A stretch of DNA of 64,000 nucleotides from NCBI GenBank assembly GCA_020851855.1, contig JADZBY010000435.1:1-64000 (forward strand). Direction: 5' to 3'. Each line of letters opens with the position of its first letter. Within the stretch, counting starts at the first letter, position 1. The translations under genes were made by a program, and so were the position numbers. Below are positions 34,646 to 43,927 of this stretch, one piece after another. Source of the stretch: Anaerolineae bacterium. Its GTDB lineage: Bacteria > Chloroflexota > Anaerolineae > Aggregatilineales > UBA2796. The notes beneath the pieces are model-generated. The model saw only the letters and a list, made by a program, of their open reading frames with translations. It had not been told where the DNA came from and made no database searches.

Positions 34646-35590
34646 TCAGGGGATATCCCATCGCGAGATGAGGAATCCGGGTGTTCCTACGCCGTAGCGA
34701 CGCCGAAAATCATCCACAGTGGCAGCGTTCGTCAGAGGCTTGACCATCAGCGTACCCCCGCCGCGAGGCTCGGTCAAGAAGCCTGCACGAGCGAAGACGG
34801 CGACATCCGTGCGGTGGTCTACCCTGACCTGAACGTAAGGGGCGTCCACTTCATGGGCGATTGCAGCCACCGAGCCGACAGGGTCGACTCCATCCAGCAA
34901 GAGCAGATTCGTGATCTTCAGGAAGGTATCAGAGGCAGAAACGACCGCGTAACCAACCGCAGAATCTCCTCCGCTCAGCAGCCACACATCCGGCACACTC
35001 TGGGCTCCACATTGTGCGAGGAATGGAAAGAATGGGGAGTGCCGCCGCGCGAATCCCAGGTGACCCTTGGCGATTCGCTCAAACACCTGATCGGCAAGCG
35101 CGAGGCGTTCACCGTCGGCACGCTCGGCTATCAGCGCGACCGGATGAGGCAGTGCATTCTTTGCAGTGAAAACGCTGGCGCTGGAGTGAACGTCTTCATA
35201 GCCGAGTCTCTTGTAGAGCGCGTGTGCCACACGATGCACATCGGCGCTCACAGTCGAATAACGAAGGCCCGCTGCGCGCAGTTGCGTGTGGGCTTCTGCG
35301 ATCAGCCGTGATGCGACTCCCCGGCGGGCGAAGGCCGGGTGCGTACATATGGCCCACAAGCCCCCGACCTCTTCGGCACCCTGCGTTGAGACCACCGGCA
35401 GCCTCAATACGCCCACCTGCCCGGCGATGGCCTCACCCTCTTGAGCGTACAGGGCGAGGAAAGGGAAAGGGCGCGGATCCTGCTGGCGGATCAGGGTTAC
35501 CCGTTCGGGGGTGAGCGCGACGTCGAGGCACATCAGGTTCAGGTGCAATACGGCAAGCGGATCGACTGCATCGTACTCATGGATCTGCAT
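34646..35590 (-). CDS. GNAT-family N-acetyltransferase, two-domain
   Basis: 314 residues from the ATG at 35590, chosen for the AGGAC ribosome site; an upstream in-frame ATG at 35683 is less likely. The first half has the acetyl-CoA loop ARRGVASRLI preceded by GLWAICTHPAF, the classic GNAT core. The second half (from about residue 150) has a degenerate GNAT-like pattern ending in FARAGFLTEPRGGGTLMVKPL. Tandem GNAT proteins of this length acetylate small amines or peptides; the substrate is unknown. It stands alone, convergent with the integrase. Confidence 0.85.
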   Translation of the reverse strand: MQIHEYDAVDPLAVLHLNLMCLDVALTPERVTLIRQQDPRPFPFLALYAQEGEAIAGQVGVLRLPVVSTQGAEEVGGLWAICTHPAFARRGVASRLIAEAHTQLRAAGLRYSTVSADVHRVAHALYKRLGYEDVHSSASVFTAKNALPHPVALIAERADGERLALADQVFERIAKGHLGFARRHSPFFPFLAQCGAQSVPDVWLLSGGDSAVGYAVVSASDTFLKITNLLLLDGVDPVGSVAAIAHEVDAPYVQVRVDHRTDVAVFARAGFLTEPRGGGTLMVKPLTNAATVDDFRRRYGVGTPGFLISRWDIP

Positions 35591-35707
35591 TTCGAGTAGT
35601 CCTGTTGGTGCAGCTAGAATCCGCGAGAACGTGTGATTCACTGCGAGGCGTTTTCCCCGCACCACTTCTTTTTCGGCCTTCACATCCTCGTCAGCTCCGC
35701 TGCCCGA

Positions 35708-36241
35708 TCAGGGCGGCCCGCTGGACACGAGCGGCGTGACGACTATTCTGCCTTCCATGCCTGCCTGGCGGTGACCGGCGACGGTGCAGAAGTAGCTGTG
35801 AGTCCCGACGTGGGCCACCTCGACGAGAAACCTCGCCTCAGACGTCGCGCCCGCGCCGCTGATCATCGGAAGCTGCACGCCCAGGTCAGGAACAGCCAGA
35901 TCGTGAGGCATGCCATCCCCATTGATGACTGTCAGGTGCACGACACTGCCCGGCGGTACAACGAGATCGGGATTGACCACACCATCGATGGCTCCGCCAA
36001 CACCCACAAAGGCCATGCGCCCGTCGACAATGCCGGTCTCAAGGCTGAACTCGACCAGGGTCACAGCGCGCGTGGTTACCGGCCCGGGCATGGGCGATAC
36101 TGCCGCCAGCGATCTGCCTGTAGACATCGTGGACCCGTCCGTGGGCGTCGCCACAACATGGTTATCGTGGGGCGAGCCGCAGGCCGTCAATCCGAGGGTT
36201 AGCCCGATCAGAAGGACGAAGAAAGCTGTACCTTGTCTCAT
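35708..36241 (-). CDS. Cupredoxin-domain lipoprotein
   Basis: 177 residues from the ATG at 36241 with GGGAG upstream. It starts with a lipoprotein signal: MRQGTAFFVLLIGLTLGL, then the lipobox LTAC. After a Thr/Ser-rich linker comes a cupredoxin fold: first ligand His in GMPHDLAV, then THSYFCTVAGHRQAGMEG giving the Cys, His and Met ligands of a type-1 copper site. It is thus likely a membrane-anchored periplasmic or outer-face electron carrier or copper binder. Its upstream neighbour on the same strand is a small membrane protein of a kind often found with copper or haem functions. Confidence 0.85.
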   Translation of the reverse strand: MRQGTAFFVLLIGLTLGLTACGSPHDNHVVATPTDGSTMSTGRSLAAVSPMPGPVTTRAVTLVEFSLETGIVDGRMAFVGVGGAIDGVVNPDLVVPPGSVVHLTVINGDGMPHDLAVPDLGVQLPMISGAGATSEARFLVEVAHVGTHSYFCTVAGHRQAGMEGRIVVTPLVSSGPP

Positions 36242-36336
36242 CACATGGTCTCCCTGGCCGGGGCCGGGAAAAAGGGCTTGCGCCCCCTTTCCGCCCCTTG
36301 TGTACACGACACGAAACCCGATTCGGACCTCTACGT

Positions 36337-36858
36337 TCACATACCCCAGTACCGTGCTGTGGCCATCGTCAGCAGCGAGACAATCATCAGGACCAGTTCC
36401 ACACGTTCCAGAGCCATGATCTCATCGTCCAACACGTGCATTTCGGCTGCCAGCGTCGCAGGCGGAGGCCCACCCGCCATGGCGATCTCCTTGCCCAACT
36501 GACCCAATCGTTGGCCACGGGGTCGGATCAGGATGAAACCGAGCAGGTAGGCCAGGATGGCGGCCACCGAGCCGATGGTGAATCCAATGCCCGTCGGCGT
36601 CTGAATCCAGGCGGTTTGCAGCCCACCAGAGCTGTTCCAGTAGAGCAGAGCGCCGGCAAGGATGGTCACGGCGCTCGAGATGTTCATGAACATCGGATAA
36701 CGCCGCCGCTCGATGAACCCCTGCAGGAACTGCGGCCTGGCGGGACCCAGGCCCTTCACGGAAGGGGCAACAAAGTAGAAGTACAGGATGGCGCTGCCCA
36801 CCCAGAACACACCGCCGACGACATGCAGGATACGCAGAAGGAGAATGACCGTGTTCAC
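36337..36858 (-). CDS. Four-helix membrane protein (DUF2269/CopD-like)
   Basis: 173 residues from a GTG with a perfect AGGAGG site. Four transmembrane helices: about 3-28 (ILLRILHVVGGVFWVGSAIL), 55-72, 88-112 and 150-170. The early conserved His and WxGS pattern (RILHVVGGVFWVGS) is shared with CopD/DUF2269-type proteins. It is followed after 95 bp by the cupredoxin lipoprotein and is divergent from an NB-ARC regulator. A role in copper or electron handling is suggested by context only. Confidence 0.75.
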   Translation of the reverse strand: MNTVILLLRILHVVGGVFWVGSAILYFYFVAPSVKGLGPARPQFLQGFIERRRYPMFMNISSAVTILAGALLYWNSSGGLQTAWIQTPTGIGFTIGSVAAILAYLLGFILIRPRGQRLGQLGKEIAMAGGPPPATLAAEMHVLDDEIMALERVELVLMIVSLLTMATARYWGM

Positions 36859-37178
36859 GTTGAGCCTCCTCGGTTGGATGTTGCCGATAAACCCATCGGC
36901 CGTACCGATTGCAACATTGAACCTTCGATCCGGCCCGGTGTGGGGTGATTACTCACCCAGGAACTGACCCAAAATGTGCTACAATGCCGGTACCACTGCT
37001 GGCGGAATGCCGAATCGGATGATCGCGACCCACGTCACAGCCACGGACAACGAAGGCGTTTCCGCGAGCGCGCGCATTGGTCGTTCCATCTGATCCGGGG
37101 CCGCCGGAGCACATGGCTTCGTGACTGTCTATCCCCGGATGTCGCGTCGACCTTGAGTCTCTTTGACAGCGGCTGCCC
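36859..37178. promoter_or_regulatory. Divergent control region between membrane protein and NB-ARC regulator
   Basis: No gene seen. An inverted repeat ATGTTGC (36888-36894) and GCAACAT (36911-36917) with a 16-bp spacer could be an operator, and TACAAT at 36980-36985 is a possible -10 for the plus strand. The rest of the region shows nothing clear. Confidence 0.35.
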
Positions 37179-39761
37179 ATGATGGACGAACCGGGCTGTC
37201 CTGACTTCTTCGGTGATTGGCTCAAGCAGCGGCGCAAAGCCCTGGACCTGACCCAGGCAGAGCTGGCGCAGCGCGCGGGATGCAGCGTATTTGCCTTGCG
37301 CAAGATCGAATCGGGGGAGCGCCGACCGTCCAAACAGCTCGCCCAACTTCTGGCTGCATCGCTCGGCGTGCCGCCTGAAGACCGGGATACTTTCGTTAGG
37401 GTGGCGCGCGGTGAAGCCGCATCCGATCGGTTGCAGCGCTTTTCGGTTGTCTCAAGCGCGCCGCTCAGGCCCCTTCCCCCGTCCGTTGTTGGCCTTCATT
37501 CCGGTCTCCCGCTGATGCTCACTCCGTTCATCGGGCGCGAGCCGGAGCTGGCCGCCCTTCAGCGCTTGCTGGATGATCCGCTGTGCCGCCTCATCACGCT
37601 GATCGGCGCCGGCGGCATCGGGAAAACACGCCTGGCCATGGAAGTTGCCTCCCGCGAGCAGGCGCACTTCTCCGATGGCGTCTTCTTCGTTCCTCTCGCG
37701 TCGCTCGGCTCGTCGGCGTACCTCGTCCCGGCCATTGCCGACGCCCTGGATTTCGCATTTCAGGGCCAGACCGAGCCGCGCATTCAGCTTCTCAACCACC
37801 TTTGTCACAAGCGATTGTTGCTTGTACTGGACAACGCCGAACATCTGCTGGACAGTGTGAGGCTGTTCGCGGAGGTCCTGCAACATGCACCCGGCGTGAA
37901 ACTCCTGGTTACGTCTCGCGAGCGGCTGAATCTGCAGAGCGAGTGGGTGTACGTGGTCCAGGGTCTGGCCGTTCCGCCCACAAATCAGGCACAAGGTGCA
38001 GGAGAATACACGGCCATTCAGTTGTTCGTACAGAGTGCACGCAGGACCGATGCGGGCTTTGAGCTGACAGAAGACGAACGCTCTGCCGTCGTCCGCATTT
38101 GCCAGCTCGTGGAGGGAATGCCGCTGGGCATCGAGCTGGCAGCCACGTGGGTCTCAGCACTGAGCTGCCGTGAGATCGCGAAGCAGATCGCGCAAGGGCT
38201 GGATTTTCTGGCAACGTCGATGCGCGACGTGCCCGCTCGGCAGCGCAGCCTGCGGGCGGTTTTTGACCATTCCTGGAGCCTGCTCAGCGCCGATGAGCAG
38301 AGCGTTTTGAGTCGGCTGGCGGTCTTTCGGGGCGGCTTCGCCAGGGACGCGGCAGAACAGGTAGCTGGCGCTTCGCTGACCACGCTCCTGGCGCTGCAAT
38401 CCAAGTCCTTGTTGCGGCGCAAAGGGCCTGACCACCTCGAGCTGCATGAGGTGGTGCGCCAGTACGCTCTGTCGCATCTCGAACGCAGCTCGGACCACGA
38501 GGCAACGTGTCAGAAGCAGTGCCAATTCTACCTGACTCTGCTCCGTGATCAGGAGATGCGACTCCAGGGCACGGCCCAGCTTGAGACGGTGCGTAGACTC
38601 AAGGCAGAGATCGAGAACATCCATGTGGCCTGGGGTTGGGCCGTCCGGCACGGTGAGTTCTCGCTCATCGATGGGGCATTGCGGAGCCTGGGCTGGCTAT
38701 GCCATATCGGTGTGTTATATCAAGAGGGGATCGATGAGATCGAGCTGGTGGTGCAGACACTGCCCCGCAGTTCAGAAGACCAGATGCACCGGAAGATACT
38801 CGGCAAGGCCCTGACTCAGCAGGGTATGTTGTACTTCCGCCAGGGCAACTTCCACCGTGCGATCCCTATGCTTGAGGAGAGCATCACGATCCTGCGCCCG
38901 CTCGGCATGGCGGCGTTGATGCCAGATCCTCTGGTCCTTTCCGGGGTCATCATGCACCTGAATGGTGACTTCGAGCGTGCACAGCGCTTGATGGAAGAAG
39001 CCTATGACAAGGCTCAGGAAGTGGGGGATCAATTCTACGCCGCGTATGCTCTGTTCAATCTTGGCTTCATTGCCGGCTTGCGGGGACAGTGCGCGGAGGG
39101 CTATGAACAGATGCTTGCCGGCCTGGAGTTGTGGCGCCAACTTGGCGATTCGAGTTCTCTTGCGATGGGGCTGAATTTCCTCGGCCTGACAGCCGTCCGC
39201 ATGGGCCGTCTGGAAGAGGCGCAGGCTTTTTTGCAGGAGAGCCTGGCCGTGCTAACGCCGCTGGGGGATCGTTGGGGCCTGGGCAATGCCTATCGATTTC
39301 TCGGCCTGGCAGCGTTGAGGCAAGGCTTTGTCGACGACGCCATTTTGTTAATCCGCCGGTCCCTGGATTTGTTCGAAGGCACCATCACAGGCTGGGATGT
39401 GGCCTGTTCTCTGATCTATCTGGGCGAGGCAATCGGCGCGGCTGGACAGCTGACAGAAGCCGAGGGATTGTTGCGCCATGGTCTACGTATGGCAATCGAC
39501 ATACCGGCATTGCCGCTCGTGCAGGATGCGCTTGCGGGGCTGGCGCACCTCTCTCTGGAGGCGGGCGAGGTCGCAACTGCCTGGGAAATATCCGCGATAG
39601 TAGAAGCGCATCCTGCGGTCGTGCACTGGACGAAGCAGCGCACCCGCCGCATCCGTGCTGAAGTGGAGGCCATGGTAGTTGCAGACCCGACTCACCCATT
39701 CAAGTTGCCTGCCGAGCCATGCTCACTTGGCGCGCTGATCGAGAAGATAATCGGCTGGTGA
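37179..39761 (+). CDS. XRE-HTH / NB-ARC ATPase / TPR signal-transduction regulator
   Basis: 860 residues. A Cro/CI-type HTH lies at about 10-68 (LDLTQAELAQRAGCSVFALR). An NB-ARC ATPase follows, with FIGREPELAALQRLL, P-loop GAGGIGKTR (143-151), Walker B LLLVLDNAEHLL, the SRERLNL sensor and GMPLGIELAA. From about 430 to the end, helical TPR-like repeats (YEQMLAGLELWRQLGD, AQAFLQESLAVLTPLGD) run without a C-terminal LuxR domain. Such STAND regulators hold a repressed ATPase that opens on ligand binding to the TPR part. This kind of protein is abundant in Chloroflexota. It is divergent from the copper-type gene pair, which it may control. Confidence 0.88.
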   Translation: MMDEPGCPDFFGDWLKQRRKALDLTQAELAQRAGCSVFALRKIESGERRPSKQLAQLLAASLGVPPEDRDTFVRVARGEAASDRLQRFSVVSSAPLRPLPPSVVGLHSGLPLMLTPFIGREPELAALQRLLDDPLCRLITLIGAGGIGKTRLAMEVASREQAHFSDGVFFVPLASLGSSAYLVPAIADALDFAFQGQTEPRIQLLNHLCHKRLLLVLDNAEHLLDSVRLFAEVLQHAPGVKLLVTSRERLNLQSEWVYVVQGLAVPPTNQAQGAGEYTAIQLFVQSARRTDAGFELTEDERSAVVRICQLVEGMPLGIELAATWVSALSCREIAKQIAQGLDFLATSMRDVPARQRSLRAVFDHSWSLLSADEQSVLSRLAVFRGGFARDAAEQVAGASLTTLLALQSKSLLRRKGPDHLELHEVVRQYALSHLERSSDHEATCQKQCQFYLTLLRDQEMRLQGTAQLETVRRLKAEIENIHVAWGWAVRHGEFSLIDGALRSLGWLCHIGVLYQEGIDEIELVVQTLPRSSEDQMHRKILGKALTQQGMLYFRQGNFHRAIPMLEESITILRPLGMAALMPDPLVLSGVIMHLNGDFERAQRLMEEAYDKAQEVGDQFYAAYALFNLGFIAGLRGQCAEGYEQMLAGLELWRQLGDSSSLAMGLNFLGLTAVRMGRLEEAQAFLQESLAVLTPLGDRWGLGNAYRFLGLAALRQGFVDDAILLIRRSLDLFEGTITGWDVACSLIYLGEAIGAAGQLTEAEGLLRHGLRMAIDIPALPLVQDALAGLAHLSLEAGEVATAWEISAIVEAHPAVVHWTKQRTRRIRAEVEAMVVADPTHPFKLPAEPCSLGALIEKIIGW

Positions 39762-39919
39762 GGCCTCTGGTGGGGCCGTATCAGAGGCCGGCAACCGAGT
39801 GGGCGCCCGCAACAGGCCTGGTCGACAGAAAGCGCGAAATCGAACAGATCGGCACGTTGCTGAGGCAGCCATCAGTGCGCTTGCAAGCCGTGTGTAGCCC
39901 GCACCTCAACTTCTGTTAG
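39762..39919 (+). pseudogene. Fragment of an NB-ARC/LuxR-type regulator
   Basis: Just after the regulator, another frame reads GLVDRKREIEQIGTLLRQPS, then VRLQAV, then a stop. This matches the entry segment of the same ATPase family (G-x-x-x-R-x-x-E-I, then L-L, then P-x-V-R-L). The expected P-loop is missing. It looks like the start of a neighbouring paralogue that was truncated. Short, so only a moderate call. Confidence 0.42.
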
Positions 39920-40589
39920 TCTCTTTGCCCTTGCGCGCTGCCGGTTCTCCCGGTCTCAAACGGCTGGTCTGATCCTTACCCAGATGAAGCGCTACGGTTT
40001 CAGTCAGGAGGGAACAGTGCAGCTTCTGAACAAGCTTAGTGGGGGACTGCCTGCCCAGGCATTCGCCGCGGGCACCGAGCACGGCTAGGCGCTGGAAACG
40101 ATGGAGTGGCTAGAGCCAGCGATGGAATAGTGCTACGTTTCAATGCTGACGGCGTTGTGCTGGTTACTCACATCGTCCCCGATAAGTGCCGTTCTCATCG
40201 TGCCGGTTTGACGGCACTCGCAACGTCATAGAGGTGCTCATATAGGGACCTCTTCTGGACAGAACTCGGCACGATGTCAATGTTGGTTTCCATGACCAAT
40301 CATAGTAAACAGCACAATACAGCCGTGGTCAGGACCTCAGAATCTTGGGGGCATGGGTTCACACGTCCGCTCAGCCCGAGTGAGAAACCGGTCTGCTGGA
40401 CAAGGGAGAGAGAATCCGCACGGACAGGGTCAATGAGAGGTACAATGGAATCAGCGATGCGGACGATGGCAGACATCGCCGTCTGCCAGGTTAGGCGTCG
40501 GTCGCCACAAGTGGTATATGGTACCAGAGGCGGCGAAGGCGAGCTGTCTTCGAGGGAATGTACGCACCCAGTCGGCTATGTAAGAGTAT
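39920..40589. other. Gene-poor, degraded stretch
   Basis: No intact gene is supported. Around 39985-40090 a frame reads MKRYGFSQEGTVQLLNKLSG before a stop, possibly a relic of a protein I cannot name. An open frame at 40274-40675 has no domain pattern and ends inside the IS terminal repeat. The region fits long-term decay next to insertion elements. Confidence 0.4.
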
Positions 40590-40658
40590 GCATGACCACA
40601 GAGGTAGCTTGCGTTATGCACCCAATTAAGTATACTGTTTTGCCTCTATGGGGTTACT
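40590..40658 (+). pseudogene. Serine recombinase relic, left piece
   Basis: The frame reading YTVLPLWGY just before the IS701-like element matches NETLPLWGL near residue 570 of the intact integrase at 32365, and the DNA is alike too (CCTCTATGGGGTTAC against CCCCTATGGGGCTTAC). It is cut by the left end of the IS701-like element. The matching remainder resumes at 43293. Confidence 0.5.
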
Positions 40659-42080
40659 CCTACAGCCGCACATAGGGTGAGCTAGAATGGAAGAAAGCAC
40701 ACCCGGTGTGGAGTAGCCAGGCATGAGAGCGGGGCAGACGGTTCGGGAATGGGAAGAGGGGCTGCGAGAGCTGCACACGCGAATCGGCAGATGCTTCAAG
40801 CGAGCGGAGCCGCGTGAGCGCGCGTATCGTTACATCCAGGGCCTGCTGAGCAACGTGCCGCGCAAGAACGGATGGCAGATGGCCGAGGCAAGTGGGGAAT
40901 ATGGGCCGGATGGCATGCAGCGCCTGCTGAACCGAGCGGTGTGGGATGTGGATGGGGTGCGCAACGAGGTACAGGCGTATGTAGCGGAGCACTTGGGGAT
41001 GCCGACAGGCGTGCTGGTCATAGACGAGACGGGCTTTTTGAAGAAGGGCAAGCACTCGGTCGGGGTAAAACGCCAGTACAGCGGGACAGCAGGCGGAATC
41101 GAGAATTGCCAGATTGGGGTCTTCCTGGCCTATGCCAGCGAACGCGGTTACGCCCTGGTGGACAGAGCGCTGTACTTGTCGAAAGAATGGGTGGAAGACC
41201 AAACACGCCGCCAAGAAACGCATATTCCTGAAGCGGTCGGCTTCGCCACCAAACCGCAACTGGCCCGAATGCTGCTAGAACGTGCCCTGGCAGCAGGTAT
41301 TCCGCATCAGTGGGTCACGGGGGATTGCATCTACGGCGATGACTGGCGGTTGCGGACCTGGCTGGAGAGGCAACGCCAATGGTATGTGGTTGGGGTGACA
41401 CGCGACCATCTGCTCTACTAGGATGGCGCTCGACAGCGCTACGATGACATCGCCGCCACGTTGCCGCCCCAAGCCTGGCAACAACTGAGTTGCGGCAGTG
41501 GGAGCAAAGGGGAGCGGCTCTATGAGTGGGCGCTGGTCCCGTGGCGAAACGTGGACTATCCGGACGACGAATTGCACGCGTTCCTCGTTCGACGCCACCC
41601 GACGGACCCCACGGAGGAGGCCTATTTCCGCGTCTTTGCGCCAGCGGGCACACCTCTCCACACGCTTGTGCAGGTCGCTGGACGGCGCTGGACGATTGAA
41701 GAATGCTTCGAGTTGGGCAAAGGGGAGGTTGGTCTGGACGACTATGAGGTGCGCCACTGGCTGGCCTGGTATCGCCATATCACCCTGGGCATGCTCGCTC
41801 TGGCCTTTCTGGCTGTGATGCGTTATGAAACCAACTCACGGCTGACAAAAAAAGGCCACACGCCAGCCAGCCAGCACTCATCGCTTTGACCGTACCCGAG
41901 CTGCGCCGTCTGCTCCACGCGCTACTCTGGCTCGTCCGACCGGCGGTTCATCACGTGCTTGCCTGGTCTCGTTGGCGCCGTCAACACCAGTATCGCGCCC
42001 AGCATGCTCATCGCCGTCGTCAACAGCGCTTCTTCGAACAGATGGCCGGATTGCCGTAACCAGCTATGTGCGGCTGTAGG
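40659..42080. mobile_element. IS701-like insertion sequence
   Basis: Perfect 17-bp terminal inverted repeats: CCTACAGCCGCACATAG (40659-40675) and its complement (42064-42080). It encloses one interrupted transposase gene. ACT occurs on both outer sides (40656-40658 and 42081-42083) and may be the target duplication, but the right flank was altered by the IS630-like insertion. Length about 1.42 kb. Confidence 0.85.
40723..41889 (+). pseudogene. IS701-family transposase interrupted by an in-frame TAG
   Basis: The N-terminal part (232 residues) has a helical DNA-binding region and two catalytic acidic sites: VLVIDETGFLKKGKHSVGV (first Asp) and WVTGDCIYGDDWRLRTWLE (second Asp). TAG at 41419-41421 follows DHLLY. 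The same frame then continues for 155 codons, including RRWTIEECFELGKGEVGLDDYE, which supplies the catalytic Glu. The joined length, about 388 residues, is right for the family. Since the stop separates the Glu from the two Asp, the element cannot move on its own without suppression. Confidence 0.85.
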
Positions 42081-42096
42081 ACTAGTGCTGCGTTCC

Positions 42097-43262
42097 TCAA
42101 ATACGATAAACAAAATGACGTCGGTACTGACGAGGTGGCGGCGTGGGCCGTTGCCAGATCCAGGGTTTGGCTCGCTGATTGAGTTGTCGCGTAGCACTGC
42201 GGATAGCGTGTTCAATTTCGAAATGGTCGGCAAAGGTTTGACCGGCAAGGGCATCGCGACGCAAGAGCCGCCACCAGCCTTCCTGCAAGTTGAGCCAACA
42301 CGCCCGTTTGGGAATGGGTACCTGATGCACACGCGGATGGTCGTCGAGCCAGGCGCGAACGGGCGCGCTGGTGTGGCTGGACAGATTATCCATGATGACA
42401 TACAGATCGCCTTCCGGATTGGCCTGGTCAACAGCGTTTAGCAGGTGCAGATAGCCCTGCGTATTGCGAGCGGGGGCGGTCAGCGTCAGTTCCTGTCCGT
42501 CCCTGACCCGCAGCGCACCGTACACCCACACTTTATCGTCGCCTCGACTGTATTCCAGAGGGGCCTTAAGCCGATGGCCGTCACGCGACCAGCCCGGCGC
42601 GGGTGGAAAGGTCCGTGGGCTGATTGGGCCTAACTCATCCACACACACCACGCTGCTCTTCAGCGGGGGTGGGGTGTAGAGCGTGACGACCGCCGTCCTT
42701 TTGGGACGAAGTCGGGATCCGTGCTATCTGCCCAGGAATGGGCGCGTCGCCAAGGGATGCCTTCCTTGAGAAAGATCCGACGGATCTGGCTGCGTTTGAC
42801 GCGAATACCACGTTCCTGTGCTACCCGAGCCAACGCATTCAGTGTCCAGTGTGCCTCACCGTGCTCCTCCTCGACATGCAGTTCCCCATCGCTTTCACGA
42901 ACCAGTTGACCAGGCGGCGCTTGCCCGATGAGGCTGACAATGGTGCTGCGCTCCTGTTCGGTCAGCCGCGCTTTTCGTCCTCGTCCAGGAGCATCCTGTA
43001 AGCCATCGAGGCCCAGCTCATTGAAGCGGCTGACACGCTCCCGAACCGTCTGGGGATGGCAAGCCAGGTCGCGCGCGATGACCTGCGTCGTTTTGCCCTC
43101 CCAACTGGCAACCACCATTTGTGCACGTCGAATCACATCCGCAGGCCCATGGCGGCTGCCTGCCAATTTGCGTACGCCTCGTTCTTCTCCTGCGTCTGCG
43201 GCTGCCCATGCATGGATGTATTTCGGCATGTCTGCCTCATCCTCCTCACCTACGCTGCTCAT
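42097..43262 (-). CDS. IS630-family transposase in two frames (-1 frameshift)
   Basis: Frame one (43262 to 42660) encodes an HTH region (TTQVIARDLACHPQTVRERV, then GLDGLQDAPGRGRKARLT) and a linker ending DPDFVPKGRRSS. Frame two (its recognised part 42651 to 42097) encodes the DDE domain: VCVDELGP (Asp), YVIMDNLSSHTS (Asp) and LNLQEGWWRLLRRDAL (Glu). The frames differ by -1 and can be joined at the slippery heptamer CCCAAAA, giving VPK followed by RTAVVTLYTPPP and VCVDELGP. IS630-type elements are known to use such shifts. All catalytic residues are present, so the element may be active. Confidence 0.85.
42699..42705 (-). other. Slippery heptamer for -1 frameshifting
   Basis: On the coding strand the site reads C CCA AAA in the zero frame, a perfect X XXY YYZ heptamer, and the -1 frame (CCC AAA AGG) leads directly into the DDE domain. 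The site lies where the alignment of the two frames demands the switch. Downstream RNA structure was not assessed. Confidence 0.6.
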
Positions 43263-43292
43263 ATCTTACCGTATTTGAGGAACGCAGCATTA

Positions 43293-43526
43293 CGGGGGCG
43301 TGAAACGGTGCAAACGCTACCCAGCGTGGAAGACACTGTTCGCGGCCTCGTCCAGCGGCTCCACAGCACCTTCCTCAGTTCTCCCCCGTGCAGACGTTCA
43401 ACCGCCGAACGCGATGATGTCATCCGAGACAAGTACACTGGCGGCCTGAGCATCCCCAAGCTAGCGAGAGAGTATCGCCTCTCGCGGGCGCGTATTCACC
43501 AGATTCTGCACCGACGACATCGATAG
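43293..43526 (+). pseudogene. Serine recombinase relic, C-terminal piece
   Basis: The frame reads RGRETVQTLPSVEDTVRG, a linker, then ERDDVIRDKYTGGLSIPKLA and YRLSRARIHQILHRRHR before a TAG. The last 40 residues closely match the HTH-like tail of the intact integrase at 32365 (IRQRYANGENIPKLAIAF, then DLSRARIHQILHGQRK). It is separated from the left piece at 40590-40658 only by the two insertion sequences. The catalytic part is gone. Confidence 0.72.
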
Positions 43527-43927
43527 GTAGAGTACCGAAGCCAAGAAGGCCGTCGCACATCCGTCTCGGTCGTACCGACTGACCGAACTCCTTCGTGAGA
43601 AGGCTCGCGACTCCCCACACGGCGCAGGCAGATTCAATGTTTGTCTGCGCCGATGATTCTGGCGTCAAGTGATGATTCCCGGGCAAGTTCTCCCGATCCC
43701 AACGTCAGACCTCAGGCACCCTTCTTCTGCGCAACGATCCGGTTACGCTCGCATCACACTCCGGGGGGAAATCTCCAAGCCAGCAGTGACTTCTGTCACA
43801 TCTAGCCTGCACGTACTGACCTACACTGCATCAATGCCGTTTCGGAAGAGATGGTGTGGGTAAGGCTTGTCTCTCACACGACCAGGAGCCATGGCTACAG
43901 CCTGTTCGTTTTAAGGAGGTTATTCCG
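43527..43927. other. Intergenic region upstream of the rhodanese gene
   Basis: No gene supported. A short dyad GTGAC-TTCT-GTCAC near 43788-43801 and the strong TAAGGAGG site just before 43928 are the only signals seen. Confidence 0.4.

Larger units (their letters stand above)
42085..43290. mobile_element. IS630-like insertion sequence inserted beside the IS701-like element
   Basis: Terminal inverted repeats match at 20 of 21 positions (42085-42105 and 43270-43290; shared core GCTGCGTTCCTCAAATACG). TA lies outside each end (42083-42084, 43291-43292), the dinucleotide duplication expected of IS630/Tc1 elements. Length 1206 bp. The insertion point is 2 bp from the right end of the IS701-like element. 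Confidence 0.9.

Noticed and set aside
34409..35311. A 300-codon plus-strand frame.
   Set aside because: It is antisense to the GNAT gene, whose acetyl-CoA motif and ribosome site are clear.
40274..40675. A 133-codon plus-strand frame before the IS701-like element.
   Set aside because: No domain pattern, and its end runs into the terminal repeat. Only its last part (LPLWGY) has meaning, as a recombinase relic.
14648..41421. TAG reassigned to an amino acid in this genome.
   Set aside because: TAG ends other normal genes here, for example the glycosyltransferase at 25144, the rhodanese at 44326 and the precursor peptide at 805, and no gene needs TAG at many sites.
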